From: Pseudomonadota bacterium
GTDB taxonomy: Bacteria > Pseudomonadota > Alphaproteobacteria > Rhizobiales > Rhizobiaceae
Direction of reading: 5' to 3'
Assembly: GCA_023435335.1 (NCBI GenBank)
Contig: JAEYRU010000257.1
Span: 1-47,072 of the forward strand
Length of the DNA stretch: 47,072 nt
The notes below the pieces were generated by a model. The model made no database searches. It was not told the DNA's origin and saw only the letters and a program-made list of their open reading frames with translations. Position numbers and translations under genes: made by a program. Positions 8,275-16,099 of the stretch are shown piece after piece. Position 1 is the stretch's first letter. Each line of letters opens with the position of its first letter.

Positions 8275-10555
8275 TTGAAACCTTCTCGTTCTGCTTTTCC
8301 CCCGCCGGTGCTTCGCCGGCAGGTGGCTGGACGGCTTGCGCCTTCGATGCCGGGAAGACCATGCGGATCAGCGCCCCGCGTCCCCCGAAGAAAGCCTTGG
8401 GTGCGTCATGCAGTTCCAGACGCCCGCCATGATCCTCCACGATCTTCTTGACGATCGCGAGGCCGAGGCCCGTGCCCTTCTCGCGTGTCGTCATGTAGGG
8501 CTCCAGCAGCCGCTGCCGGTTTTCGCGCGGCAATCCCTTGCCGCTGTCGATCACGTCCACGTAGATGAAACCGTTGTGCCGGCGCGCGCGGATGTGGATC
8601 GCGCCCGGCGCGCCGTCGGCACGCTCCGCTGCCTCGATCGCTTCCGTGGCGTTCTTGATGACATTGCCGAAAGCCTGCGTGAGCAGCCGGCTGTCGAACG
8701 TTCCCATCAGCGGGATGTCGCCGAAATCGCGCTGGAAGGCGATGTCGCTCCGGCTCATCTCGACCAGGAAGGACGCCTCGCGCAGGGGCTCGCGCAGGTC
8801 CAGAGCCTGCATATCCGGCTTGGGCATGCGGGCAAAAGCGGAGAACTCGTCCACCATGCGGCCGATGTCGCCGACCTGCCGGATGATGGTGTCGGTGCAC
8901 TGGTCGAAGATCTCGCGGTCCTCGGTGATGACCTTGCCGAACCGCCGCCTGATGCGCTCCGCCGAAAGCTGGATGGGTGTCAGCGGGTTCTTGATCTCGT
9001 GGGCGATACGCCGCGCGACGTCCGCCCAGGCGGTGGAACGCTGGGCCTGCATGAGGTCGGTGATGTCGTCGACTGTTACCACGAACGACTTGTTCGCCCC
9101 CTCTCCTTCTCCCTGCTCGAGGGTGATCTGGACGTTGAAGGTGCGCTCGGTACCCCTGCGGTAGAAGGTAACCTGGTCGCGGTAGACCGGCTTTCCGGAG
9201 GCACGACCGGCTTCGAAAACGTCCGCGATGTGTGGCTGCAGTTCGGAGATCTTGAGCCCGATGCTCGATTCTTCCGATATGCCCAGCATCGTTTCGGCTG
9301 AACGGTTGACGATCGTAACGGTGCCGTCCGGCTCGACGCCGATCACGCCGGCGGTGACGCCCGACAGCACGGCCTCTGTAAAGCGACGGCGGTCGTCGAT
9401 CACGTCACGCGCCGAAATCAGCTGGTTGCGCTGGGTCCTGAGCTGCCGGATCATCTTGTTGAACGTATCGGACAGCGAGGCCATGTCGCCATCGCTCGCC
9501 TGCACGGGAACGGCGACATCGAGATTTCCACTCGCAACCTCGCCGGCGGCCCCGATGAGCTGGCGGATCGGCCGCACCAGGCGGTCCGCCACCGTGATGC
9601 CGGTCCAGATCGCGGAAAGCACGATGATCAGCGCCAGGCCGAGATAGACCAGCGCGAAGGCAACCTGCGTGGTGAGGCGGTTGCCTTCCAACTGCTGGTA
9701 TTCGTCCGTGTTGGCCCGAACGATCTGACGCGCCCGTATGACGTCCGCATCGATCTCGCGGATCGTGTAGAGGTAGAGGTCGGGATATTCCCGCAGCTTC
9801 ATCACCGCGCCGACGATGTTGCTCGACCTCGGCTCGATAAGCACCGGTTCGCCGTCGGTGGCGGCCTCCACCGCCTCCATCAGCGGCGCCGGCAAGAGCA
9901 CCTCGGTATCGGTCCGCGCCGCCGTGACCAGCGAGCCGTCCTCACGGATAAGCGCCGCATGCGCAAGCCCGCGAACCACCGCCTGCCGCGTCAGGAAGGC
10001 GAGAAAACCGTTGCGGTCGAGATCGTAGAGCGTTCGCACCTGGCCCTGGTCAAGGTCGTAGGCCATGGACAGCGTGGTGCCCTGCAGGCTTCGGGCGTTT
10101 TCCTGCACATAGGCTTCCGCGATCGACAGCGAGGAACTGACGATGACCTTGGTGCGCAACTCGAACCAGCGGTCGAGGCCGATGTCGAGCGTGACGGAGG
10201 CGATGATGGCCACAAGGATCGCGGGGATGGCGGCGACCAGCGAGAACATCGCCACGATGCGAACATGCAGCCGAGAGGCTGCCCGCCCGCGCCGCCGCGC
10301 CGACCAGATGCGCCACGCCTCGCGCCCGATCAGCCCGAGCAAGCCCAGCACGAAGGCGAGGTTGATGCCTATGACGATGAGGGTGACGCGGCCATCGGGC
10401 GTGACCGGTGTGAGGCCCAAAAGGATGGCGAAGGAGATGCCGGCAGTGACGAGGGCGGCCGCGATGACGAAGCCGCCGAACCAGGCGAGCGGGCGGCGGC
10501 CGTCACTCCTGTTCAGGTCTTCCACGTCCTGGCTCGGGAGCGTCCCGGTGATCAT
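8264..10555 (-). CDS. ntrY: Sensor histidine kinase NtrY
   Basis: Membrane sensor kinase that phosphorylates NtrX. 763 residues. Predicted membrane segments are at about 24-46, 57-80, 100-124 and 297-319, and a periplasmic sensor region lies at about 125-296. A HAMP linker follows (321-374), then a PAS domain (about 392-500), the H box RRIAHEIKNPLTP with phospho-acceptor His519, and an HATPase domain with N box FGNVIKNATEAIE and G boxes DSGKGLP and GTGLGLAIVKKI. All catalytic motifs are intact. The gene directly follows nadE on the same strand, 142 bp apart. The ntrB-ntrC pair that often precedes ntrYX in Rhizobiales is not in the window. Confidence 0.97.
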   Translation of the reverse strand: MITGTLPSQDVEDLNRSDGRRPLAWFGGFVIAAALVTAGISFAILLGLTPVTPDGRVTLIVIGINLAFVLGLLGLIGREAWRIWSARRRGRAASRLHVRIVAMFSLVAAIPAILVAIIASVTLDIGLDRWFELRTKVIVSSSLSIAEAYVQENARSLQGTTLSMAYDLDQGQVRTLYDLDRNGFLAFLTRQAVVRGLAHAALIREDGSLVTAARTDTEVLLPAPLMEAVEAATDGEPVLIEPRSSNIVGAVMKLREYPDLYLYTIREIDADVIRARQIVRANTDEYQQLEGNRLTTQVAFALVYLGLALIIVLSAIWTGITVADRLVRPIRQLIGAAGEVASGNLDVAVPVQASDGDMASLSDTFNKMIRQLRTQRNQLISARDVIDDRRRFTEAVLSGVTAGVIGVEPDGTVTIVNRSAETMLGISEESSIGLKISELQPHIADVFEAGRASGKPVYRDQVTFYRRGTERTFNVQITLEQGEGEGANKSFVVTVDDITDLMQAQRSTAWADVARRIAHEIKNPLTPIQLSAERIRRRFGKVITEDREIFDQCTDTIIRQVGDIGRMVDEFSAFARMPKPDMQALDLREPLREASFLVEMSRSDIAFQRDFGDIPLMGTFDSRLLTQAFGNVIKNATEAIEAAERADGAPGAIHIRARRHNGFIYVDVIDSGKGLPRENRQRLLEPYMTTREKGTGLGLAIVKKIVEDHGGRLELHDAPKAFFGGRGALIRMVFPASKAQAVQPPAGEAPAGEKQNEKVSNGV

Positions 10556-10583
10556 GTGGACAGTCTAGCCCTCTGTTGGGTTG

Positions 10584-10616
10584 CTTGTATGCAACGCAAT
10601 GTGGCTTATTTGCAAC
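10584..10616 (-). promoter_or_regulatory. Paired 12-bp direct repeat in the ntrY upstream region
   Basis: On the minus strand GTTGCAAATAAG (10605-10616) and GTTGCATACAAG (10584-10595) match at 10 of 12 positions and start exactly 21 bp apart, two helical turns. They lie 29-61 bp before the ntrY ATG. The proximal copy also forms a TTGC-N6-GCAA inverted repeat (10581-10594). The arrangement suggests two binding sites for one regulator, possibly NtrX itself. That assignment is inference. Confidence 0.4.
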
Positions 10617-10697
10617 AAAGTGTAGGCCGCGCCAATGCTGCGAACGTGCACTCGCGCTGGCTGCTGAGCTCGCCGCAGCGGCGCCACCCGGCAGGAC

Positions 10698-12377
10698 TTA
10701 CCCGCGATCCCTGAACCGGTTCGTTATCGGGTATCGGCGGTCGCGGCCGAAGTTCTTCCTCGTGATCTTCACGCCCGGCGCCGCCTGCCGGCGCTTGTAT
10801 TCGGCGATGTAGAGCAGGTGCTCGATGCGGTGCACGGTATCGCGGTCGTGGCCCCGGGCGACGATCTCGTCGACGCCCATCTCGTTCTCCACCAGGCATT
10901 CGAGGATGTCGTCCAGCACCGGATAGGGCGGCAGCGAGTCCTGGTCAGTCTGGTTCTCGCGCAGCTCCGCCGACGGCGCCTTGTCGATGATATTCTGCGG
11001 GATGACCTCGCCTGACGGACCCAGCGCGCCGGGCGGCACAGTAGTGTTGCGCCAGCGCGCAAGCGCATAGACCTGCATCTTGTAGACGTCCTTGATCGGA
11101 TTGAAGCCGCCGTTCATGTCCCCGTAAAGGGTGGCGTATCCGACCGACATCTCGCTCTTGTTGCCGGTGGTCACCACCATCGACCCGAACTTGTTGGAGA
11201 TCGCCATCAGGATGGTGCCGCGCGCGCGGCTCTGAAGGTTCTCTTCGGTGATGCCTTCCTTCGTGCCTTCGAACAGCTGCGTGAGCGCATGCGAAAAGCC
11301 TTCGACCGGCTCGAAGATCGGCACGATGTCGTAGCGGCAGCCGAGCGCGCGGGCGCAGGCCTCGGCGTCTGCGAGCGAATCCTTCGAGGTGTAGCGATAC
11401 GGCATCATCACCGCGCGCAGGCGCTCCTCGCCGAGCGCATCGACCGCCAGGGCCGCGCAGATGGCCGAATCGATACCGCCGGAGAGCCCCATGACGACAT
11501 TCTTGAAGCCGTTCTTGTTCACATAATCGCGCAGGCCCAGCATGCAGGCGCGATAGTCGGCCTCCTCTGTTTCAGGAATCTTCGACATCGGCCCATCGGC
11601 GCAGCGCCAGCCGTCATCGTCGCGCTTCCAGGTGGTGACGACCACCGTTTCCTCGAACTGGCTCAGCTGGAAGGCCAGCGACCGGTCCGCCTGGATCGCG
11701 AAGGAGGCGCCGTCGAATACGAGTTCATCCTGTCCGCCGAGCTGGTTTGCGTAGATGATCGGCAGCCCGCTTTCGATAACCTGGCGGATGACGACCTGAT
11801 GGCGCACTTCCACCTTGCCCCGATAATACGGCGAACCGTTGGGAACCAACAGAATCTCGGCGCCACTTTCCGCCAGCGTCTCGCAGACGCCGAGATCGCC
11901 CCAGATATCCTCGCAGATCGGAATGCCGAGCCGCACGCCGCGAAAATTGACCGGCCCCGGCATGTCCGGCCCGGCCTGGAACACCCGCTTCTCGTCAAAT
12001 TCGCCGTAATTCGGCAAGTCGAGCTTGAAGCGCTCGGCAAGCACCTTGCCGCCGTCGGCGACGATCACCGAATTGTGCACGCCGCTCCTGCGCTTCAGCG
12101 GCACGCCCACGACGACGCCAGGTCCGCCGTCCGCGGTGTCGCCGGCAAAATCCAGCGCCGCCTTCTCGCAGGCCTCGAGGAATGCAGGCTTCAGCACCAG
12201 GTCCTCAGGCGGATAGCCGGCAAGCAGGAGTTCGGTGAAGAGGACCAGGTCAGCCCCGTGCCGCGCCGCATCGGCCCGCGCCCCGCGCGCCTTGGCTAGG
12301 TTTCCGGCGATGTCACCGACGATCGGATTGAGCTGGGCTACCGCGATGCGCAGCGTGTCTGGAATTGCCTTGTTCAT
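10698..12377 (-). CDS. nadE: Glutamine-dependent NAD+ synthetase
   Basis: Last step of NAD+ biosynthesis: ATP-dependent amidation of nicotinate adenine dinucleotide using glutamine-derived ammonia. 559 residues, the length of the two-domain form. The N-terminal nitrilase/glutaminase domain has the triad Glu49 (FTELLL), Lys118 (RFKLDLPNYGEFDE) and Cys155 (GIPICEDIWGD). The synthetase domain has the PP-loop SGGIDSA at 299-305 and a typical C terminus with AEYKRRQAAPGVKITRKNFGRDRRYP. The open frame extends 72 codons further upstream with no family similarity, so ATG at 12377 (MNKAIPDTLRIAVAQLNP) is chosen. It is divergent from the PagL-like gene. Confidence 0.97.
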   Translation of the reverse strand: MNKAIPDTLRIAVAQLNPIVGDIAGNLAKARGARADAARHGADLVLFTELLLAGYPPEDLVLKPAFLEACEKAALDFAGDTADGGPGVVVGVPLKRRSGVHNSVIVADGGKVLAERFKLDLPNYGEFDEKRVFQAGPDMPGPVNFRGVRLGIPICEDIWGDLGVCETLAESGAEILLVPNGSPYYRGKVEVRHQVVIRQVIESGLPIIYANQLGGQDELVFDGASFAIQADRSLAFQLSQFEETVVVTTWKRDDDGWRCADGPMSKIPETEEADYRACMLGLRDYVNKNGFKNVVMGLSGGIDSAICAALAVDALGEERLRAVMMPYRYTSKDSLADAEACARALGCRYDIVPIFEPVEGFSHALTQLFEGTKEGITEENLQSRARGTILMAISNKFGSMVVTTGNKSEMSVGYATLYGDMNGGFNPIKDVYKMQVYALARWRNTTVPPGALGPSGEVIPQNIIDKAPSAELRENQTDQDSLPPYPVLDDILECLVENEMGVDEIVARGHDRDTVHRIEHLLYIAEYKRRQAAPGVKITRKNFGRDRRYPITNRFRDRG

Positions 12378-12495
12378 GCCGATCCGTCTAGCGCGGCAGC
12401 GCCAGACCGGCAATGGCGCAGGGGGACTGCAATATGCGCCAGCGGCATTGACGCGGCCGGAAGGATTAGGGGATAGACGGGACATGGAGGCTTGA

Positions 12496-13041
12496 ATGCG
12501 AATCCCGCTCGCCACCCTTGGCCTGTTTCTGCTGTCCGCGCCGGCGTTGGCCGGCGGCTTCGGCACGAATGCCCAGCGTGCCGAAATGCGCATCGGCGCC
12601 GCCTTCTACGACACGGGTCTGCTGACCCGGCCGGTCACCAGCCGCGGCGGCGTCCTGAACGGCGAGTTCCTGTTTGCCTCACCCGATTTCCTCGATGGTT
12701 TCGGAAGCCCCCGCCCCTATGTCGGAATGGATATCGGCTTGGCCGCCAGCCCGACCCACTTCTTCTATGCCGGCCTGAGCTGGGACTACCACTTCACCCG
12801 GCACCTTTACGTGTCGGGCAGCGTGGGTGGAGCCGTCCATACGGCGTCCGATCTGGTCAATCCGCCAGCCCAGCGCGCGCTCGGCTCGCGCGTACTCTTC
12901 CATCTTGGGGCGGCGATGGGCTTCGATTTCACCCCGAACCTCACCGGCCAGATCTACACGAACCATTTCTCAAATGCCGGCCTAGCAAACCCGAACGAAG
13001 GCCACGATTCATCCGGCATCAGGTTCGGCTACCGGTTCTAG
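12496..13041 (+). CDS. PagL-like lipid A 3-O-deacylase (acyloxyacyl hydrolase family)
   Basis: 181 residues with a clear signal peptide (MRIPLATLGLFLLSAPALA, cleavage after residue 19) and a C-terminal Phe within FGYRF, as in outer-membrane beta barrels. The segment YTNHFSNAGLANPNEG matches the PagL active-site pattern H-x-S-N-A: His157 and Ser159 would be the catalytic pair, with Glu168 or Asp171 as the acid. Alternating hydrophobic strands through the middle fit an eight-stranded barrel. PagL removes the 3-linked acyl chain of lipid A and changes endotoxicity and permeability. The gene is alone, divergent from nadE, and converges on tag with 14 bp between stops. Family by motif is likely; activity is unproved. 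Confidence 0.72.
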   Translation: MRIPLATLGLFLLSAPALAGGFGTNAQRAEMRIGAAFYDTGLLTRPVTSRGGVLNGEFLFASPDFLDGFGSPRPYVGMDIGLAASPTHFFYAGLSWDYHFTRHLYVSGSVGGAVHTASDLVNPPAQRALGSRVLFHLGAAMGFDFTPNLTGQIYTNHFSNAGLANPNEGHDSSGIRFGYRF

Positions 13042-13055
13042 CAGGCTTCCTGAGC

Positions 13056-13769
13056 TCACTCGCCCATATACTGCGCCAGCTCCTCCGGCGTGCGGTTGAC
13101 GCCGATCGACATGGAGAGGATGCGCGACAGATGTACGTAAGGCAGGCCGGTTTCGGCGTGCCATTTGTTCATATGCTGCTGGATGGCCGTGCAATCTTTC
13201 TTCGAGCTCGGGGCTTCCGCAATTTCCAGGCCTGCGTCGCGCAGCGCCGCCGCCATGTCCGCCGACACGATGTAGGTGTCCCAACCCAGCCAGCGGAGCA
13301 GGTACTGCCCTGTATTGCCGCCCAGCCGGCTGCCGTTCCTGGCTAGGAAGGCGGTCAGGCCGATCTGGTCGTCGGCCGGCCAGTGCGCCAGGAACTTCCC
13401 GAAGCCGCCGTGCTCGTTCGAGATGCGCTCGACGAACTCGGCGTTCTCCTGCACCGACCTGATCTTCTGCGGGTTGCGCACGATGCGCTTGTCGGAGGCC
13501 AGATCGTGCCAGAAATCCTCCGGCTGGAAGAGCAGCCGCTTCGGCTCAAAACCCAGGAACGCCTCTTCAAAACCGGGCCATTTCTGCTCGATCACGCTCC
13601 AGACGAAGCCGGCCGAGAAGATGCGGTTGGCCATGGTCGAAAGGACGCGATCGTCCGGTGTGGCGGCGAGCGAGGCATTGTCCGGCTCCGGACCGAGCAG
13701 CCTTTTCAGCACGTCGTCACCGCCCTTGCGCTCGGCGGCGCGGGCACGGATCTTCTCGAAAGACTTCAT
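13056..13769 (-). CDS. DNA-3-methyladenine glycosylase I-like protein (divergent, lacks zinc ligands)
   Basis: 237 residues related to Tag/COG2818. The core SAGFVWSVIEQKWPGFEEAF (about 52-71) aligns with the GLSWxTVLxKRExYRxxF helix of Tag, and IVRNPQKIRSVQENAEFV corresponds to the IRHRGKIxAxIxNA motif of the HhH glycosylase fold. The N-terminal RCxW segment and C-terminal HxxxC pair that bind structural zinc in E. coli Tag are absent; instead there is a longer N terminus and a tail TAIQQHMNKWHAETGLPYVHLSRILSMSIG. This looks like a distinct alphaproteobacterial branch whose substrate may differ from 3-methyladenine. It stands alone on the minus strand. Confidence 0.75.
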   Translation of the reverse strand: MKSFEKIRARAAERKGGDDVLKRLLGPEPDNASLAATPDDRVLSTMANRIFSAGFVWSVIEQKWPGFEEAFLGFEPKRLLFQPEDFWHDLASDKRIVRNPQKIRSVQENAEFVERISNEHGGFGKFLAHWPADDQIGLTAFLARNGSRLGGNTGQYLLRWLGWDTYIVSADMAAALRDAGLEIAEAPSSKKDCTAIQQHMNKWHAETGLPYVHLSRILSMSIGVNRTPEELAQYMGE

Positions 13770-13843
13770 GGTCCCTCCTCCGGTGGCCGCAGCAGACTAG
13801 CGCCGCTCCGGGGACGAGCCAACTGACAGGCAACTGACGGTGG

Positions 13844-14425
13844 TCAATGACCGAACGCGCTGTCTCCGCGATCCAGGATCAGAGGAATGATGATGTCCTC
13901 CTCGTCGGCCAAATGGCGCATCAGCATGGCGACAAGCGTGTCGTTCTCGACAGCGTAGGCGTCCGCCGCCCAGCGCTGCCGGTCCTCGGATTCCTGCAGG
14001 GCGCGCAGGAAAGCGTTGGCTGTCTCGGCGTTCGCCTCCAGCGCCTCGTGGATCTGGTGGTGGTCGCCGTCGAGGATGTCGAACCCGCGCTTCATTCTGT
14101 TTTCGGCCTCGGCGAACTTCGGGAAATAGACCTCGTCCTCGATGCGATGATGGCCGTCGAGATTGCCGAGCAGGAAGTTGAGGCGCGGTGCGAACCAGCT
14201 CGCGAATTGCGGCGCCGTCAACCGGCCCTCGCGATAGTTCGCGATGCCGCCACTGAGCATCCCGCCCAACTCGCGGAACATGTCGTGGCGCTGCAGCCAC
14301 ATACCGGCCATGCCGTGGATGTTCTCGTGTTCCTGCCAGGTCTCGCGCGGGTACTTTTCGACCAGATAGCGCAGATCCGGCGGTAGTCCGGTCCTGTCGA
14401 GCAGACCGGTCTTCAAATCGCTCAT
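13844..14425 (-). CDS. Hemerythrin-domain protein
   Basis: 193 residues, helical, soluble. Hemerythrin-like His/Glu pairs occur in order: QEHENIHGM (about 35), LDGHHRIEDEVYFP (about 97-110, the H-HxxxE-type iron site), LDGDHHQIHEALE (about 125), and HLADEEDIIIPLIL near the C terminus. These four-helix proteins bind a di-iron centre and sense or store oxygen or NO, or help repair iron clusters. The open frame extends 44 codons upstream, but MSDLKTGLLDRTGLPPDLRYL at 14425 is the natural start. It has no obvious partner; aroG lies upstream, beyond a strong terminator. Confidence 0.85.
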   Translation of the reverse strand: MSDLKTGLLDRTGLPPDLRYLVEKYPRETWQEHENIHGMAGMWLQRHDMFRELGGMLSGGIANYREGRLTAPQFASWFAPRLNFLLGNLDGHHRIEDEVYFPKFAEAENRMKRGFDILDGDHHQIHEALEANAETANAFLRALQESEDRQRWAADAYAVENDTLVAMLMRHLADEEDIIIPLILDRGDSAFGH

Positions 14426-14554
14426 CGTCTCGGGACTCCGTACAAACCTGCCATATAGGAAACGGAAGGGCGCGCGAAAGAAGGCACTTTCGCGTGCCTC
14501 GGTTTCGTTCCGGGCAGGTGACACGCGGAGCGGCGGTCCGAAAGGGGCCCTCGC

Positions 14555-14591
14555 CAACGAAAAAGGGCGCCGCTGGCGCCCTTTTTCGTTG
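14555..14591 (-). terminator. Strong aroG terminator (perfect 17-bp stem)
   Basis: Bases 14555-14571 pair without mismatch with 14575-14591 around a GCT loop. The stem has a GGGCGCC core flanked by A5/T5, so it works as an intrinsic terminator when read on either strand. It lies 16 bp past the aroG stop, upstream of the hemerythrin gene. Confidence 0.9.
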
Positions 14592-14607
14592 CGATTATTC
14601 TGAAATA

Positions 14608-15981
14608 TCAGGCGTTAACAGCCTTTTTTTCCACTACATGATGGCTCTTCTTCAAGAGTTCGGCGACAAGGAAGGCAAGCTCCAGCGCCTGCTCGGAGTT
14701 GAGGCGAGGGTCGCAGTGGGTGTGGTAGCGATCCTGCAGTTCCTCGTCGCGGATGGCGCGGGCGCCTCCGGTGCACTCGGTGACGTTCTTGCCAGTCATC
14801 TCGACGTGGATGCCGCCCGGGTGCGTGCCCTCGGCGCGATGCACCTCGAAGAAGGACTGCACCTCCTTCAGGATACGGTCGAAAGGCCGCGTCTTGTAGC
14901 CGGCCGCGGTGATCGTGTTGCCGTGCATCGGGTCGCAGGACCAGACCACCTTGCGCCCTTCCCGCTCGACCGCGCGCACCAGCTTTGGCAGGTGTTCGCC
15001 TACCTTGTCAGCGCCGAAACGCGCGATGAGGGTAAGGCGCCCCGGCTCGTTCTCCGGGTTGAGCGTATCGGCAAGCCGGATGAGGGTGTCCGCGTCCAGC
15101 GACGGTCCGCATTTCAACCCAAGCGGGTTCTTCACGCCGCGGCAGTACTCGACATGCGCATGGTCGGGCTGGCGCGTGCGGTCTCCGATCCAGATCATGT
15201 GGCCGGAGGTGGCGTACCAGTCGCCCGAGGTGGAATCCACGCGAGTGAGCGCTTCCTCGTAGCCGAGAAGCAGCGCCTCGTGGCTGGTGTAGAAATCAGT
15301 CTCGCGCAGCGCGAAATTGGTCTCGGAGGTGATACCCATCGCCCGCATGAATTGCATCGTCTCGGAGATGCGGTTGGCGACCGCCTCGTAGCGCTCCGAC
15401 TGCGGGCTGTCCGCAACGAAGCCGAGCATCCACTGGTGCACGTTCTCGAGGCTGGCATAGCCGCCCTGCGCGAAGGCGCGCAGAAGGTTGAGCGTTGCGG
15501 CCGACTGCCGGTAGGCCATCTCCTGGCGGGCCGGATCGGGCGTACGCGACTTCTCGTCGAAGTCGATGCCGTTGATGATGTCGCCGCGATAGCTCGGCAG
15601 CGACAGCCCGTCCTTAGCCTCCATGTCGGACGACCGCGGCTTGGCGAACTGGCCTGCGATGCGGCCTATCTTCACCACCGGCTGCGAACCGGCGAAGGTC
15701 AGCACGACCGCCATCTGCAAGAATACGCGGAAGAAGTCGCGGATGTTGTCGGCGCCGTGCTCGGCGAAGCTCTCCGCACAGTCGCCACCCTGCAGCAGGA
15801 AGGCGTTGCCTTCCGCCACCTGGGCGAGTTGCTTCCTGAGCTTGCGCGCCTCACCTGCAAATACCAGCGGCGGATAGGATGCCAGATGCTTCTCGGTCTC
15901 GGCCAGCGCCGCGAGATCGGGATAGGCCGGCACCTGCTGGATGGGCTTGCTGCGCCAGGAATTCGGAGACCACTTCGTCAT
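14608..15981 (-). CDS. aroG: Class II 3-deoxy-7-phosphoheptulonate synthase
   Basis: First enzyme of the shikimate pathway: condenses phosphoenolpyruvate and erythrose-4-phosphate to DAHP. 457 residues, the class II (plant/mycobacterial) type, not the 350-residue AroFGH type. Characteristic motifs are LLQGGDCAESFAEH (metal-binding Cys68), SGHMIWIGDRTRQPDHAHVEY, NPLGLKCGPS, VVWSCDPMHGNT and HPGGIHVEMTGKNVTEC. The frame extends 23 codons upstream, but MTKWSPNSWRSKPIQQVPAYPD at 15981 matches the usual alphaproteobacterial start. Single gene with its own terminator. Confidence 0.97.
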   Translation of the reverse strand: MTKWSPNSWRSKPIQQVPAYPDLAALAETEKHLASYPPLVFAGEARKLRKQLAQVAEGNAFLLQGGDCAESFAEHGADNIRDFFRVFLQMAVVLTFAGSQPVVKIGRIAGQFAKPRSSDMEAKDGLSLPSYRGDIINGIDFDEKSRTPDPARQEMAYRQSAATLNLLRAFAQGGYASLENVHQWMLGFVADSPQSERYEAVANRISETMQFMRAMGITSETNFALRETDFYTSHEALLLGYEEALTRVDSTSGDWYATSGHMIWIGDRTRQPDHAHVEYCRGVKNPLGLKCGPSLDADTLIRLADTLNPENEPGRLTLIARFGADKVGEHLPKLVRAVEREGRKVVWSCDPMHGNTITAAGYKTRPFDRILKEVQSFFEVHRAEGTHPGGIHVEMTGKNVTECTGGARAIRDEELQDRYHTHCDPRLNSEQALELAFLVAELLKKSHHVVEKKAVNA

Positions 15982-16099
15982 TTTCGCACCCGATGCCGAT
16001 CTGCGCGAGGCTCTCGCGCGGAAAGCGGCTCTATACAGGAACCGCACCACCGATTCCAGCCCCGCAGAGCGCGCGTGGCATACCTCCTCCGAGCGTTCG

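Noticed and set aside
12378..12593. A 72-codon upstream extension of nadE
   Set aside because: It overlaps the divergent gene and has no NadE homology; MNKAIPDTLR is the natural start.
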